Translations under genes and position numbers: made by a program | Assembly (NCBI RefSeq): GCF_007829875.1 | Contig: NZ_VIWV01000001.1 | Span: 4,806,501-4,870,500, forward strand | DNA from: Streptomyces capillispiralis | GTDB lineage: Bacteria; Actinomycetota; Actinomycetes; Streptomycetales; Streptomycetaceae | Direction of reading: 5' to 3' | Length of the DNA: 64,000 nucleotides | Notes under the pieces: generated by a model | Seen by the model: only the letters and a program-made list of their open reading frames with translations | Databases searched by the model: none | Told to the model about the DNA's origin: nothing | In this document: piece after piece, positions 8,406-16,876 of the stretch | Layout: each line of letters opens with the position of its first letter | How positions within the stretch are numbered: the first letter of the stretch is position 1

Positions 8406-9368
8406 CAGACCAGAGCCGCGACCCTGCTCACCGTCCTCGCAGCACTGCTCTCCGTGCTGCTCGCCCCGGCCCCCGCCGCCGCGGCCTCCCTCCAGGAGGT
8501 CACCGGCTTCGGCAGCAACCCCGGCGCCCTGCGGATGTACCGGTACGTCCCCGACGGGCTGCCCGCCGGCCGGCCCGTCGTCGTCGCCCTGCACGGCTGC
8601 ACCCAGAACGCCGCCGGCTACGCCACCGGCACCGGCTGGACCACGCTCGCCGACCGCTGGGGCTTCTCCGTCGTCCTGCCCCAGCAGCAGAGCGGCAACA
8701 ACGCCGGCCAGTGCTTCAACTGGTTCCAGACCGCCGACATCCGGCGCGGCCAGGGCGAGGCCGCCTCCCTCGCCCAGATGGTCGACCGGCAGCTCGCCGA
8801 CGTCTCCGGCGACGTCTCGCGCGTGTACGTCACCGGCCTGTCCGCCGGCGGCGGGATGACCGCCGTGATGATGGCGGCCTACCCGGAGAAGTTCGCCGGG
8901 GGCGGCGTCGTCGCCGGACTGCCGTACGGATGCGCGCAGGCCGCCGGATCTCCGTACGTGTGCATGTACGTCGGTGCCACCCAGACCCCGGCGCAGTGGG
9001 GCGACCGGGTGCGGGCCGCGCGCCCCGGGTACACCGGCCCCTGGCCCGCCCTCACCGTGCTGCACGGCACGGCCGACCACACGGTGCGGCCCGCCAACAT
9101 GACGGACCTGGTGGAGCAGTGGACCGACGTGCACGGCGCCGACCGGACCGCCGACGTCAGCGACACCGTCGCCGGACATCCGCACCAGGTGTTCCGCGGC
9201 CCGGGCGGTGATGCGGTCGTCGAGACGTACGCCCTCACCGGCATGGGGCACGGCCAGCCCGTCGACCCCGGCACCGGGGACGGGCGGTGCGGGACGGCCG
9301 GGGCGTACTTCCTCGACGTGGACCTGTGTGCCGCGTACCGGCTGGGCAAGGGCTGGGGACTGGGCTGA
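8400..9368 (+). CDS. Secreted PHB-depolymerase/esterase family hydrolase
   Basis: Protein of 322 aa. A signal peptide (about 1-30, LLAPAPAAAAS cleavage region) precedes an alpha/beta-hydrolase of the LpqC/poly(3-hydroxybutyrate) depolymerase family. The oxyanion-hole strand is VVALHGCTQN (about 60-69), the nucleophile elbow GLSAGGGM, and later DHTVRPAN and the C-terminal GMGHGQPVDP supply the Asp and His. The family includes PHB depolymerases, feruloyl esterases and acetyl-xylan esterases, so the actual substrate is open. The frame is open about 330 nt upstream, but that overlaps tmRNA; ATG 8400 with its signal peptide is the real start. Confidence 0.85.
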   Translation: MTQTRAATLLTVLAALLSVLLAPAPAAAASLQEVTGFGSNPGALRMYRYVPDGLPAGRPVVVALHGCTQNAAGYATGTGWTTLADRWGFSVVLPQQQSGNNAGQCFNWFQTADIRRGQGEAASLAQMVDRQLADVSGDVSRVYVTGLSAGGGMTAVMMAAYPEKFAGGGVVAGLPYGCAQAAGSPYVCMYVGATQTPAQWGDRVRAARPGYTGPWPALTVLHGTADHTVRPANMTDLVEQWTDVHGADRTADVSDTVAGHPHQVFRGPGGDAVVETYALTGMGHGQPVDPGTGDGRCGTAGAYFLDVDLCAAYRLGKGWGLG

Positions 9369-9381
9369 CCGGAACGGTCCC

Positions 9382-10389
9382 TCACGCCCCGCGCGGTGCC
9401 GTGCTCGCCCGTTCCGTCAGACGGGGCGGCAGCAGGGTGGTCTGCGGTACGGCGGCTCCCGACAGCTTCCGCACCAGCAGGTGCACCGCGCGGGTGCCCA
9501 GTTCCGTGGACGGCACGGTCACCGCGGTGACCGGTACGCGGGCCGACGCGGCGACGGGCGCCGGGCAGACGGCGGTCAGGGACAGATCGCCGGGGACGCG
9601 CAGCCCCAGCTGCCCGAAGGCCTCGATCAGCGGATCGAGGAGCGGTTCGTTGTGCACGACCACCCCGGTCAGCGCGGGCAGCTCGCGCACCAGCCGTTCG
9701 GCGATCGCGCGGGCGGCGTCCGGGCCGGTCCCGCACGGGTGCACGGCGGAGGTGAGCCGGTGCCGGTCCGCGGCGGAGGTGAAACCCTCCACCAGCCGCC
9801 GCGCGAACGCGGTCCGCCGCACGTACACCTCCGGCGGGGAGCCGACCAGCGCCACCACCCGGTGCCCCAGCCGGGCCAGATGGTCCACGCACAGCTCACC
9901 CGCCGCCCGGAAGTCCAGATCGACGCAGGTCAGCCCGTCCGGCTCGGCGGGCATGCCGATCAGCACGGACGGTAAGGGCCCCGACCGCAGCATCGGCAGC
10001 CGGGGATCCTGGAGCTGCACGTCCGTCACGATCACCGCGTCGGCCAGCCCCGCCGCGGCGACCCGCCCCAGCCCCTCCTCGCCCTCGCCCTCGGTGAGCA
10101 GCAGCACATCGTGGTCGTGGGCGCGGGCGGCGGTGACCACCGACACCGCGAACTGCGTCACCACCGGCACATGGATGCCGGACCGCATCGGCACCGCCAG
10201 GGCCAGCACCCTCGACCTGCGGCCGGGCGCGGCACGGCCGGCGCCGTCCGTGCGGTAGCCCAGCTCGCGCACCGCCGCCTGGACGCGGCGCCGGGTCGCG
10301 TCGGAGATCGGACGCTTGCCGCTGAGCGCGTACGAGACCGTGCTGGGGGAGACCCCGGCGCGCCGGGCCACATCCGTGATCTTCACCAT
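9382..10389 (-). CDS. LacI-family transcriptional regulator
   Basis: Regulator of 335 aa. The N-terminal LacI helix-turn-helix is textbook (ITDVARRAGVSPSTVSYALS, residues 4-23, then the hinge helix), followed by a periplasmic-binding-protein-like sensor domain (about 60-330). It converges on the esterase gene. A perfect 18-bp palindrome lies 63 nt upstream of its start and is the likely operator, suggesting autoregulation. The sugar effector cannot be told from sequence. Confidence 0.9.
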   Translation of the reverse strand: MVKITDVARRAGVSPSTVSYALSGKRPISDATRRRVQAAVRELGYRTDGAGRAAPGRRSRVLALAVPMRSGIHVPVVTQFAVSVVTAARAHDHDVLLLTEGEGEEGLGRVAAAGLADAVIVTDVQLQDPRLPMLRSGPLPSVLIGMPAEPDGLTCVDLDFRAAGELCVDHLARLGHRVVALVGSPPEVYVRRTAFARRLVEGFTSAADRHRLTSAVHPCGTGPDAARAIAERLVRELPALTGVVVHNEPLLDPLIEAFGQLGLRVPGDLSLTAVCPAPVAASARVPVTAVTVPSTELGTRAVHLLVRKLSGAAVPQTTLLPPRLTERASTAPRGA

Positions 10390-10451
10390 CGGGGGTCCTC
10401 ACCTGGCACTGTCCGCGGGATACCGAAACGATCGCCGAAGTCGCCGCACAT

Positions 10452-10469
10452 CGTCGAAGCGCTTCGACG
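10452..10469. promoter_or_regulatory. Palindromic LacI-type operator
   Basis: CGTCGAAGCGCTTCGACG is a perfect 18-bp palindrome with the central CG typical of LacI/CcpA-like operators. It lies in the 109-nt gap between the lacI-type gene start and the end of the MFS gene, so the regulator itself is the nearest target. Confidence 0.65.
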
Positions 10470-10498
10470 GGTGAAGGTATGTGCGGGACTTGTGGCCG

Positions 10499-11848
10499 TC
10501 AATGGGGTGCGCGGGATTCGGTGGAGCGGTTCGACGGCCCGAACGGAAAGCGGTTGCGGGACCCGGGCGGGGCGAGCACCACGAGGGAGACGAGGAGGGC
10601 CGCCGCGGCCGCCGCCACCGGGACGCCGTACCCGGCCGCCGCCGAAACCCGCTCCACCGTCCAGCCGCCGGCCGCGCTGCCGCAGGCGATCCCGCCGAGC
10701 AGACCGGTCACCGCGAGCGTCATGCCCTCGTTCAGCCGGTCCCCGGGGGTGTACCGCTGGACCAGCGTCATCGTGGTCACCATGGTCGGGGCCGTCGCCA
10801 TCCCGGCGACCAGGAGCGCCCCCGCCAGGAGCAGCAGCGAGCCGGTCAGGCCGGCGGCGAGCAGCGGCAGCACCATCAGCGCCGTCATCGCGGCCAGGCA
10901 CCACGGCAGCCGGGACCGCGCGGACGCCCCGGCCGGGCGCAGCGCCCCGTACACCAGCCCCGCCGCACAGGAACCGGCCGCCTGGAGCGCGAGCACCGCC
11001 CCGGCCGCCGAACGGTGCCCCCGCGCGTCCGCGAACGCGATGGTCACCACCTCCATCGACCCGAACACCGCACCCGTCGCCAGGCAGACGGCGAGCAGCG
11101 GCCGCATCCCGGGCGCCCGGAACGGGGCCCGCCCGGAGGAACGCCGCGCGGCCGGCGGCTCGGTCGACCGCTGGGCGGTGAACAGCGCCACGCCCGCCAG
11201 CAGCAGCACGGCCCCGACGAGGGTGCCCGCCTCCGGGAAGAACGTCCCGCACAGGAAGGCCGCGAGCACCGGGCCGAGCATGAAGCACAGCTCGTCCGCC
11301 GCCTGCTCGAAGGAGTTCGCGGTGTGCAGGGCCTCGGCGTCCCCCTTCAGCAGGTGCGCCCAGCGGGCCCGCGACATCCCGCCGGTGTTGGGGGTCGTGG
11401 CGGTGGCGGCGTAGGAGGCGAACAGGGTCCAGTCCGGGGCCCCGTGGTGGACGCAGAGCAGCAGGGCGAGGGAGCCGAGGACGGCGAACACCGTGGCCGG
11501 CAGGGCGACGCGGGCCTGCCCGTACCGGTCGACCAGGCGCGCGGTCCACGGCGCGACCACCGCCGTCGCCGCCAGCCCCGTCGCGGTGACGGCACCGGCG
11601 AGGGCGTACGACCCCCGGGTCCCGGCGATCATCACCACCGCGCTCACGCTGAACATGCCCATCGGCAGGCGGGCGATGAGGTTCCCGGCGGTGAACGCGC
11701 GGGCGCCGGGCAGATCGAAGAGGCGGCGGTACGGGCCCTTCGCGCGGGTGCCGCCACGCGTACGCGGGCTGAAGTCGACGGCGACCAGGGTGTCGGCGGT
11801 GAGCGTGAGCAGGGGAGTGTCCCGGGAACGGGAGGTCGGCTGGGGCAT
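10499..11848 (-). CDS. MFS transporter
   Basis: Major facilitator protein of about 449 aa with some twelve hydrophobic segments, an early RLPMGMFSVSAVVMIAG helix and the motif VDRYGQARVALPA between helices 2 and 3. The start at ATG 11848 (MPQPTSRSRD) was chosen over a frame start at 11911, which would overlap the promoter of the divergent LysR gene. The divergent arrangement suggests that LysR controls its expression. It resembles drug/metabolite exporters; the substrate is unknown. Confidence 0.8.
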   Translation of the reverse strand: MPQPTSRSRDTPLLTLTADTLVAVDFSPRTRGGTRAKGPYRRLFDLPGARAFTAGNLIARLPMGMFSVSAVVMIAGTRGSYALAGAVTATGLAATAVVAPWTARLVDRYGQARVALPATVFAVLGSLALLLCVHHGAPDWTLFASYAATATTPNTGGMSRARWAHLLKGDAEALHTANSFEQAADELCFMLGPVLAAFLCGTFFPEAGTLVGAVLLLAGVALFTAQRSTEPPAARRSSGRAPFRAPGMRPLLAVCLATGAVFGSMEVVTIAFADARGHRSAAGAVLALQAAGSCAAGLVYGALRPAGASARSRLPWCLAAMTALMVLPLLAAGLTGSLLLLAGALLVAGMATAPTMVTTMTLVQRYTPGDRLNEGMTLAVTGLLGGIACGSAAGGWTVERVSAAAGYGVPVAAAAAALLVSLVVLAPPGSRNRFPFGPSNRSTESRAPH

Positions 11849-11919
11849 GGAGCCACCGTCGTCCGCGGCCCCGCCTCCGGTCCAACACCTTCTCGGTACC
11901 GATTCACGCACCCCTGTTG

Positions 11920-11937
11920 TAAGTTCACGGGATGCCC
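11920..11937 (+). promoter_or_regulatory. -10 hexamer and probable leaderless start of the lysR gene
   Basis: TAAGTT (11920-11925) lies 6 nt before the ATG at 11932, with no ribosome site between. The 83-nt intergenic region must hold both divergent promoters. Confidence 0.5.
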
Positions 11938-12900
11938 GCCCCCGCCCACCTCGAACCCCGCCTGCTGCGCGCCTTCGTGACCGTCGCCGAGGAACTGCAC
12001 TTCACCCGTGCCGCCACCCGCCTCTACGTCGCCCAGCAGGCGCTCAGCCGGGACGTACGGCGGCTGGAACGGGAACTGGGCAGCGAACTGTTCGTCCGCA
12101 CCACCCGCCAGGTGACGCTCACCGCCGACGGCGAACGCCTGCTGCCGTACGCCCGCGCCGTGCTCCAGGCGCAGGACGACCTGCTCGCCGCCGCCGGACA
12201 GGCGCGGCCCTTGCTGGTGGACCTCAACTCCCCGGGCCTGGAGACCCCGCGCCGGGTCCTGCACCGGGCTCGCGAACTCGCCCCCGGTCACGAGCTGATG
12301 GCCCGCTACGAGAGTGGACTGACCGGCGCGGCGGGGGAGTTGCTCGCGGGGCGGCTCGACGCGTCGTTCGGACGGTTCGCGGGCCTCGCCCCCGCGCTGC
12401 GCGCCGGGCTCGACCAGCAGCCCGTGCGCTACGAGCCGATGGCGGTCGTGCTGCCCGAGGACCACCCGCTGGCCGCGCTGGAGGAGGTGCCGCTGGCCGC
12501 GCTGGCCGGCGAGACGGTGTACGCCGGGGCCGGGAACCCGCGTACGCCGGAGTGGACGGACCTGGCGCGGCTGCTGTTCGACGGGCGGGGGATCGCCCTC
12601 GCGCCGCCCGCGCCGCTGGCGGTCGGGGAGGAGGAGTTCCAGCGCGTGATGGCCCGAACACGCTGCCCGATCCTCGCCGTCGTCGATTTTCCGCCAATGC
12701 CCTCGACGGTGCTGCGGCCCCTCGTGGAGCCGGTCCCGTTGTCCCCGGTGTCCCTGGTGTGGCGGAAGGGGTTGATCCATCCCGCTCTGGACGAGTTGCG
12801 CGGATCGGCGGCCGCCGTGGCCGCCGAGGAGGGCTGGCTGCGGCGACCCGCGCGGGGGTGGCTCCCGGCCCCGGATGCCGCCGTGATGGCGGCCTCGTGA
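11932..12900 (+). CDS. LysR-family transcriptional regulator
   Basis: Regulator of 322 aa. An N-terminal winged HTH (LRAFVTVAEELHFTRAATRL, about 10-29, then VAQQALSRDVRRLERELG) is followed by a substrate-binding domain. The effector domain is Leu/Ala/Pro-rich and recognisable only by fold pattern. It is transcribed divergently from the MFS exporter gene, its probable target. Confidence 0.88.
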   Translation: MPAPAHLEPRLLRAFVTVAEELHFTRAATRLYVAQQALSRDVRRLERELGSELFVRTTRQVTLTADGERLLPYARAVLQAQDDLLAAAGQARPLLVDLNSPGLETPRRVLHRARELAPGHELMARYESGLTGAAGELLAGRLDASFGRFAGLAPALRAGLDQQPVRYEPMAVVLPEDHPLAALEEVPLAALAGETVYAGAGNPRTPEWTDLARLLFDGRGIALAPPAPLAVGEEEFQRVMARTRCPILAVVDFPPMPSTVLRPLVEPVPLSPVSLVWRKGLIHPALDELRGSAAAVAAEEGWLRRPARGWLPAPDAAVMAAS

Positions 12901-13079
12901 GGTCTCACTCCTGACACGAATGCGTAGGCGGGAAACACAGAACCTCCGCGTGCGCTACATTCATCGCCCGAGCACGGTGTGATAAACGGGGCGCTCGGAT
13001 CGGGTGGGGGCCCGGTCCGCCGACGAGTGCTCGGGTCGTCTGCGCGCCGGAAGTGTCCCGTGGGGGGAAGTGCGTGCGC

Positions 13080-14678
13080 GTGGAAAAGTGGCGAGAAGAC
13101 GCCCAACCGGAACGACCCGAAGCCGCAAACGCGGAGGAGGAGTTCACGGGGAACGGCGACCGGGACCTGCCCGACACACGGGTCATGCCCCTGAGCGAGA
13201 AGCCCGCCGGAAACGCCGTGGACCGGCGCGAGCCCGATGCCGACTCCCTCGAGGAACGCTGGGCCCGCCTCGGCGTCCACTCCCGTACGACCGACAGGAC
13301 CGAGGTCCTGCCCGGCACCGCGCCCCGCACGCGTCCCGCCGGGCGGCCCGGTGACGACAGCCGCGCCGCCGCGACACCGGACGGGCCGGAACGGTCCGAG
13401 GCCCGCCCGGACGGCCCCTGGGACGCCGAGCGCACCACGGCCCTGCGCATCCCCCGCCCGGAGTCCGGCGCCGCTTCGGGCCCGGAGTCCGGCGCCGTTC
13501 CGCGCCCGCAGTCCGGCGCTGCTCCGCGCCCGGAGTCCGGCGCCGTTCCGCGGCGTCCGGAGACCGGCGGGCGGCCCGGCGGCGACGCCCGCGCCGCCGT
13601 GACACCGGACGGGCCGGACCGGTCCGAGGACCGCCCGGACGGCCCCTGGGACGCCGAGCGCACCACGGCCCTGCGCATCCCCCGGCCCCAGACCGGCACC
13701 CCCGCCGCCCGCGCGACACGCCCCCCGGGAAACCCCGCACGGGCCGGCTCCCCGCAGGACACGGCCCGTTTCCCCGGCCCCGCAGCGGCCGGCTCCCCGC
13801 AGGCCACGGCCCGCTTTCCCGGCCCCGCACGGGTCGGCTCCCCGCACGAAAGGGACCGTTTCCCCGGCCCCGGACCGGCCGCCCCCCGTACCCCCGCCCG
13901 TGACCCCTGGCAGGAGCCCGGCGAGCCCGTCGGCGCCACCCACGACCCGCACGAAGTGACGGTTCAGCTCGACGCCGTACAGATAGGGGACGGCGGCGTG
14001 CTGCGCCGGTCGCCGGGCGGGCCGGGCCCGGCGCAGGACGCCCCCGCCGGGCCCGTGTTCGTCGACGAGTCCGGCCGCCGCAGCCGCCTCTACCGCCGTA
14101 TCGGCATGGCCGTCGGCCTGGCCTGCGCGGGCTACGCCGTCGTCATGGTCGCCACCCTGCTCTCCGGCAACTCCGACGCCCCCTGGATGCCCGTCCCCGG
14201 CCAGGAGCAGAACCCGGCGGGGAAGGTCGAGACCACCCCGCAGCCCGCGGAGACCGACGCCGTCCCCAGTACCGGCGGCAGCCTCCCCCCGGACGGCACG
14301 CCGACCACCGGCGCCCCCGCGCTCCCCACGCCCGGCGCCACCCTCCCCGCGACGGACGAGGCCGGCACCGCGAACCAGCCGGACGCCGCCGACCCGGCCC
14401 CGACGTCGGCCGGCGGCCAGGACACCACGCGCCCGGCCACCGGCGACGACGCCACCCCCACCACCCCGGACGAGACCCCGGTCACGACGCCCCCCGACGC
14501 GCCGGCGTCGGAGAGCCCGGCCCCCGGGACCACCGCCCCCACGGGTGACGGCAGTGCCGCCGGCACCGACGACGTCGCCGGTGCTCCCGCCGGCCCGCGG
14601 GTCGCCGCCGACGGCTCCGCCGGGCAGCAGGAGCCGTCCACCGCCCCCACCGCACCATCCTCGGAGAACGTCATCTGA
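13080..14678 (+). CDS. Repeat-rich single-pass membrane protein upstream of matA
   Basis: About 532 aa from GTG 13080; GTG 13074 or 13053 are alternatives. GGGGGGAAG at 13062-13070 best serves 13080. The first 330 residues are disordered, Pro/Arg/Asp-rich and repetitive: a 76-codon unit containing GPWDAERTTALRIPRP occurs twice, with small PESGA and GSPQ.TARFPGP repeats between and after. One TM helix (about 345-367, IGMAVGLACAGYAVVMVATL) is followed by a Thr/Pro/Ala-rich outside tail. The stop overlaps the matA start (TGATG), so translation is coupled. It may organise or anchor the polysaccharide machinery; this is inference from position only. Confidence 0.75.
   Translation: MEKWREDAQPERPEAANAEEEFTGNGDRDLPDTRVMPLSEKPAGNAVDRREPDADSLEERWARLGVHSRTTDRTEVLPGTAPRTRPAGRPGDDSRAAATPDGPERSEARPDGPWDAERTTALRIPRPESGAASGPESGAVPRPQSGAAPRPESGAVPRRPETGGRPGGDARAAVTPDGPDRSEDRPDGPWDAERTTALRIPRPQTGTPAARATRPPGNPARAGSPQDTARFPGPAAAGSPQATARFPGPARVGSPHERDRFPGPGPAAPRTPARDPWQEPGEPVGATHDPHEVTVQLDAVQIGDGGVLRRSPGGPGPAQDAPAGPVFVDESGRRSRLYRRIGMAVGLACAGYAVVMVATLLSGNSDAPWMPVPGQEQNPAGKVETTPQPAETDAVPSTGGSLPPDGTPTTGAPALPTPGATLPATDEAGTANQPDAADPAPTSAGGQDTTRPATGDDATPTTPDETPVTTPPDAPASESPAPGTTAPTGDGSAAGTDDVAGAPAGPRVAADGSAGQQEPSTAPTAPSSENVI
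13340..13698 (+). repeat. Pair of ~131-bp direct repeats inside the coding region
   Basis: Segments 13340-13470 and 13568-13698 are nearly identical and exactly 228 nt (76 codons) apart, preserving the frame. They encode two copies of a segment with the shared core GPWDAERTTALRIPRP. The intervening stretch consists of shorter PESGA-type repeats. Confidence 0.85.
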
Positions 14679-16876
14679 TGGCACCCCGCACCCACCGTCA
14701 CCGGGCCGCCCGCCCCGCCCGTGACGGCTCCCCGCGCCGCCGCGTGCCCCTGCGCCTGCTGCTCCCGCTGCTCGTCCTCGTCGCCCTCGCCGCGATGCTC
14801 ATGCTGCGCGGCTACGTGCACAGCGAGATCCTCGCCGACCACCGCGTCGGCAAGCCCGCCCCCACCACCCAGGTGCCCGAGGACATCCTCGGGGGCGGCC
14901 CGGTCATCGACGCCCGCGCCGGGCGGGCCACCACTCTGAGCGTGCCCGACCACCGCCTCGTCCTCACCTTCGACGACGGCCCGGACCCGATCTGGACGCC
15001 CAAGGTGCTTGACGTGCTGAAGGAGCACGACGCGCACGCCGTCTTCTTCGTCACCGGCACCATGGCCTCCCGCTACCCGGACCTCGTCCAGCGCATGGTC
15101 GACGAGGGCCACGAGATCGGCCTGCACACCTTCAACCACCCCGACCTCTCCCTCCAGTCGAAGAAGCGCATCGACTGGGAGCTGTCGCAGAACCAGCTGG
15201 CGATCACCGGCGCGGCCGGCATCCGCACCTCCCTCTTCCGCCCGCCGTACTCCTCCTTCGCCGAGGCGATGGACAACAGGACCTGGCCGGTCACCCAGTA
15301 CATCGGCAGCCGCGGCTACCTCACCGTCGTCAACAACACCGACAGCGAGGACTGGAAGCGGCCCGGCGCCGACGAGATCATCCGCCGTGCCACCCCCGAG
15401 GGCGGCAAGGGCGCCATCGTCCTGATGCACGACTCCGGCGGCGACCGCAGCCAGACCGTCGCGGCGCTCGACCGGTTCCTGCCCGACCTGAAGGAGAAGG
15501 GCTACGCGTTCGACAACCTGACGGAGGCCCTGGACGCGCCCAGCGCGCACAGTCCGGTCACCGGCGCCGACCTGTGGAAGGGCAGGGCGTGGATCTTCCT
15601 GGTCCAGGCCTCCGAGCACATCACCGACGTCCTGGTGGTGGGCCTGGCCATCATCGGCACCCTGGTCATCGGCCGCTTCGTCCTGATGCTCCTCCTGTCC
15701 GGCGCCCACGCCCGCCGGGTCCGCCGCAAGGGCTTCCGCTGGGGCCCGCCGGTGACCGAACCCGTGACGGTGCTGGTCCCGGCGTACAACGAGGCCAAGT
15801 GCATCGAGAACACCGTCCGTTCCCTGATGGCGAGCGACCACCCGATCGAGGTGCTCGTCATCGACGACGGTTCCACCGACGGCACCGCCCGCATCGTCGA
15901 GGCGATGGGCCTGCCCAACGTGCGGGTGATCCGCCAGCTCAACGCCGGCAAACCGGCCGCCCTCAACCGGGGCCTGGCCAACGCCCGTCACGACATCGTC
16001 GTGATGATGGACGGCGACACCGTCTTCGAACCGTCCACCGTCCGCGAACTCGTCCAGCCCTTCGGCGACCCCCGGGTCGGCGCCGTGGCGGGCAACGCCA
16101 AGGTCGGCAACAAGGACAGCCTCATCGGCGCCTGGCAGCACATCGAGTACGTGATGGGCTTCAACCTCGACCGCCGCATGTACGACATCCTCGGCTGCAT
16201 GCCGACCATCCCCGGCGCGGTCGGCGCCTTCCGCCGCTCCGCCCTGGAACCCATCGGCGGCATGAGCGACGACACCCTCGCCGAGGACACCGACGTCACC
16301 ATGGCCCTGCAGCGGGCCGGCTGGCGCGTGGTCTACGCCGAGAACGCCCGCGCCTGGACCGAGGCCCCGGAGACCGTCCAGCAGCTGTGGTCCCAGCGCT
16401 ACCGCTGGTCGTACGGCACCATGCAGGCCATCTGGAAGCACCGCCGCGCGGTGGTCGAGAAGGGCCCCTCGGGCCGCTTCGGCCGCATCGGCCTGCCCTT
16501 CGTCTCCCTGTTCATGATCGTGGCCCCGCTGCTCGCGCCGCTGATCGACGTCTTCCTCCTCTACGGCCTCGTCTTCGGCCCGACCGAGAAGACCATCACG
16601 GCGTGGCTGGGCGTCCTGGCCATCCAGGCGGTCTGCGCGGCCTACGCCTTCCACCTCGACCGCGAACGCATGACCCACCTCATCTCGCTCCCGCTCCAGC
16701 AGATCCTCTACCGCCAGCTCATGTACGTCGTACTGCTCCAGTCCTGGATCACCGCCCTCACCGGCGGCCGCCTGCGCTGGCAGAAACTGCGGCGCACCGG
16801 CGTGGTCGGGGCGCCGGTCGGCGGGGCGGTGCCGAGCCAGGGCCGACGCAACGATGATCGGAGGCCCGTGGCATGA
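14678..16876 (+). CDS. matA: MatA: polysaccharide deacetylase plus GT2 glycosyltransferase
   Basis: Bifunctional membrane enzyme of 732 aa. TM1 is at about 23-43. A NodB-type deacetylase (about 85-290) has motif 1 TFDDGPD, motif 2 HTFNHPD (metal His residues) and RPPYSS. A second TM (about 310-345) leads to a GT-A domain of family 2 with DDGSTDGT, DGDT, AEDTDVT and QRYRW, and then C-terminal TM helices. This architecture matches MatA of S. coelicolor (SCO2963 as I recall), which with MatB makes poly-beta-1,6-N-acetylglucosamine needed for pellet formation. It overlaps matB by 4 nt. Confidence 0.93.
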   Translation: MAPRTHRHRAARPARDGSPRRRVPLRLLLPLLVLVALAAMLMLRGYVHSEILADHRVGKPAPTTQVPEDILGGGPVIDARAGRATTLSVPDHRLVLTFDDGPDPIWTPKVLDVLKEHDAHAVFFVTGTMASRYPDLVQRMVDEGHEIGLHTFNHPDLSLQSKKRIDWELSQNQLAITGAAGIRTSLFRPPYSSFAEAMDNRTWPVTQYIGSRGYLTVVNNTDSEDWKRPGADEIIRRATPEGGKGAIVLMHDSGGDRSQTVAALDRFLPDLKEKGYAFDNLTEALDAPSAHSPVTGADLWKGRAWIFLVQASEHITDVLVVGLAIIGTLVIGRFVLMLLLSGAHARRVRRKGFRWGPPVTEPVTVLVPAYNEAKCIENTVRSLMASDHPIEVLVIDDGSTDGTARIVEAMGLPNVRVIRQLNAGKPAALNRGLANARHDIVVMMDGDTVFEPSTVRELVQPFGDPRVGAVAGNAKVGNKDSLIGAWQHIEYVMGFNLDRRMYDILGCMPTIPGAVGAFRRSALEPIGGMSDDTLAEDTDVTMALQRAGWRVVYAENARAWTEAPETVQQLWSQRYRWSYGTMQAIWKHRRAVVEKGPSGRFGRIGLPFVSLFMIVAPLLAPLIDVFLLYGLVFGPTEKTITAWLGVLAIQAVCAAYAFHLDRERMTHLISLPLQQILYRQLMYVVLLQSWITALTGGRLRWQKLRRTGVVGAPVGGAVPSQGRRNDDRRPVA

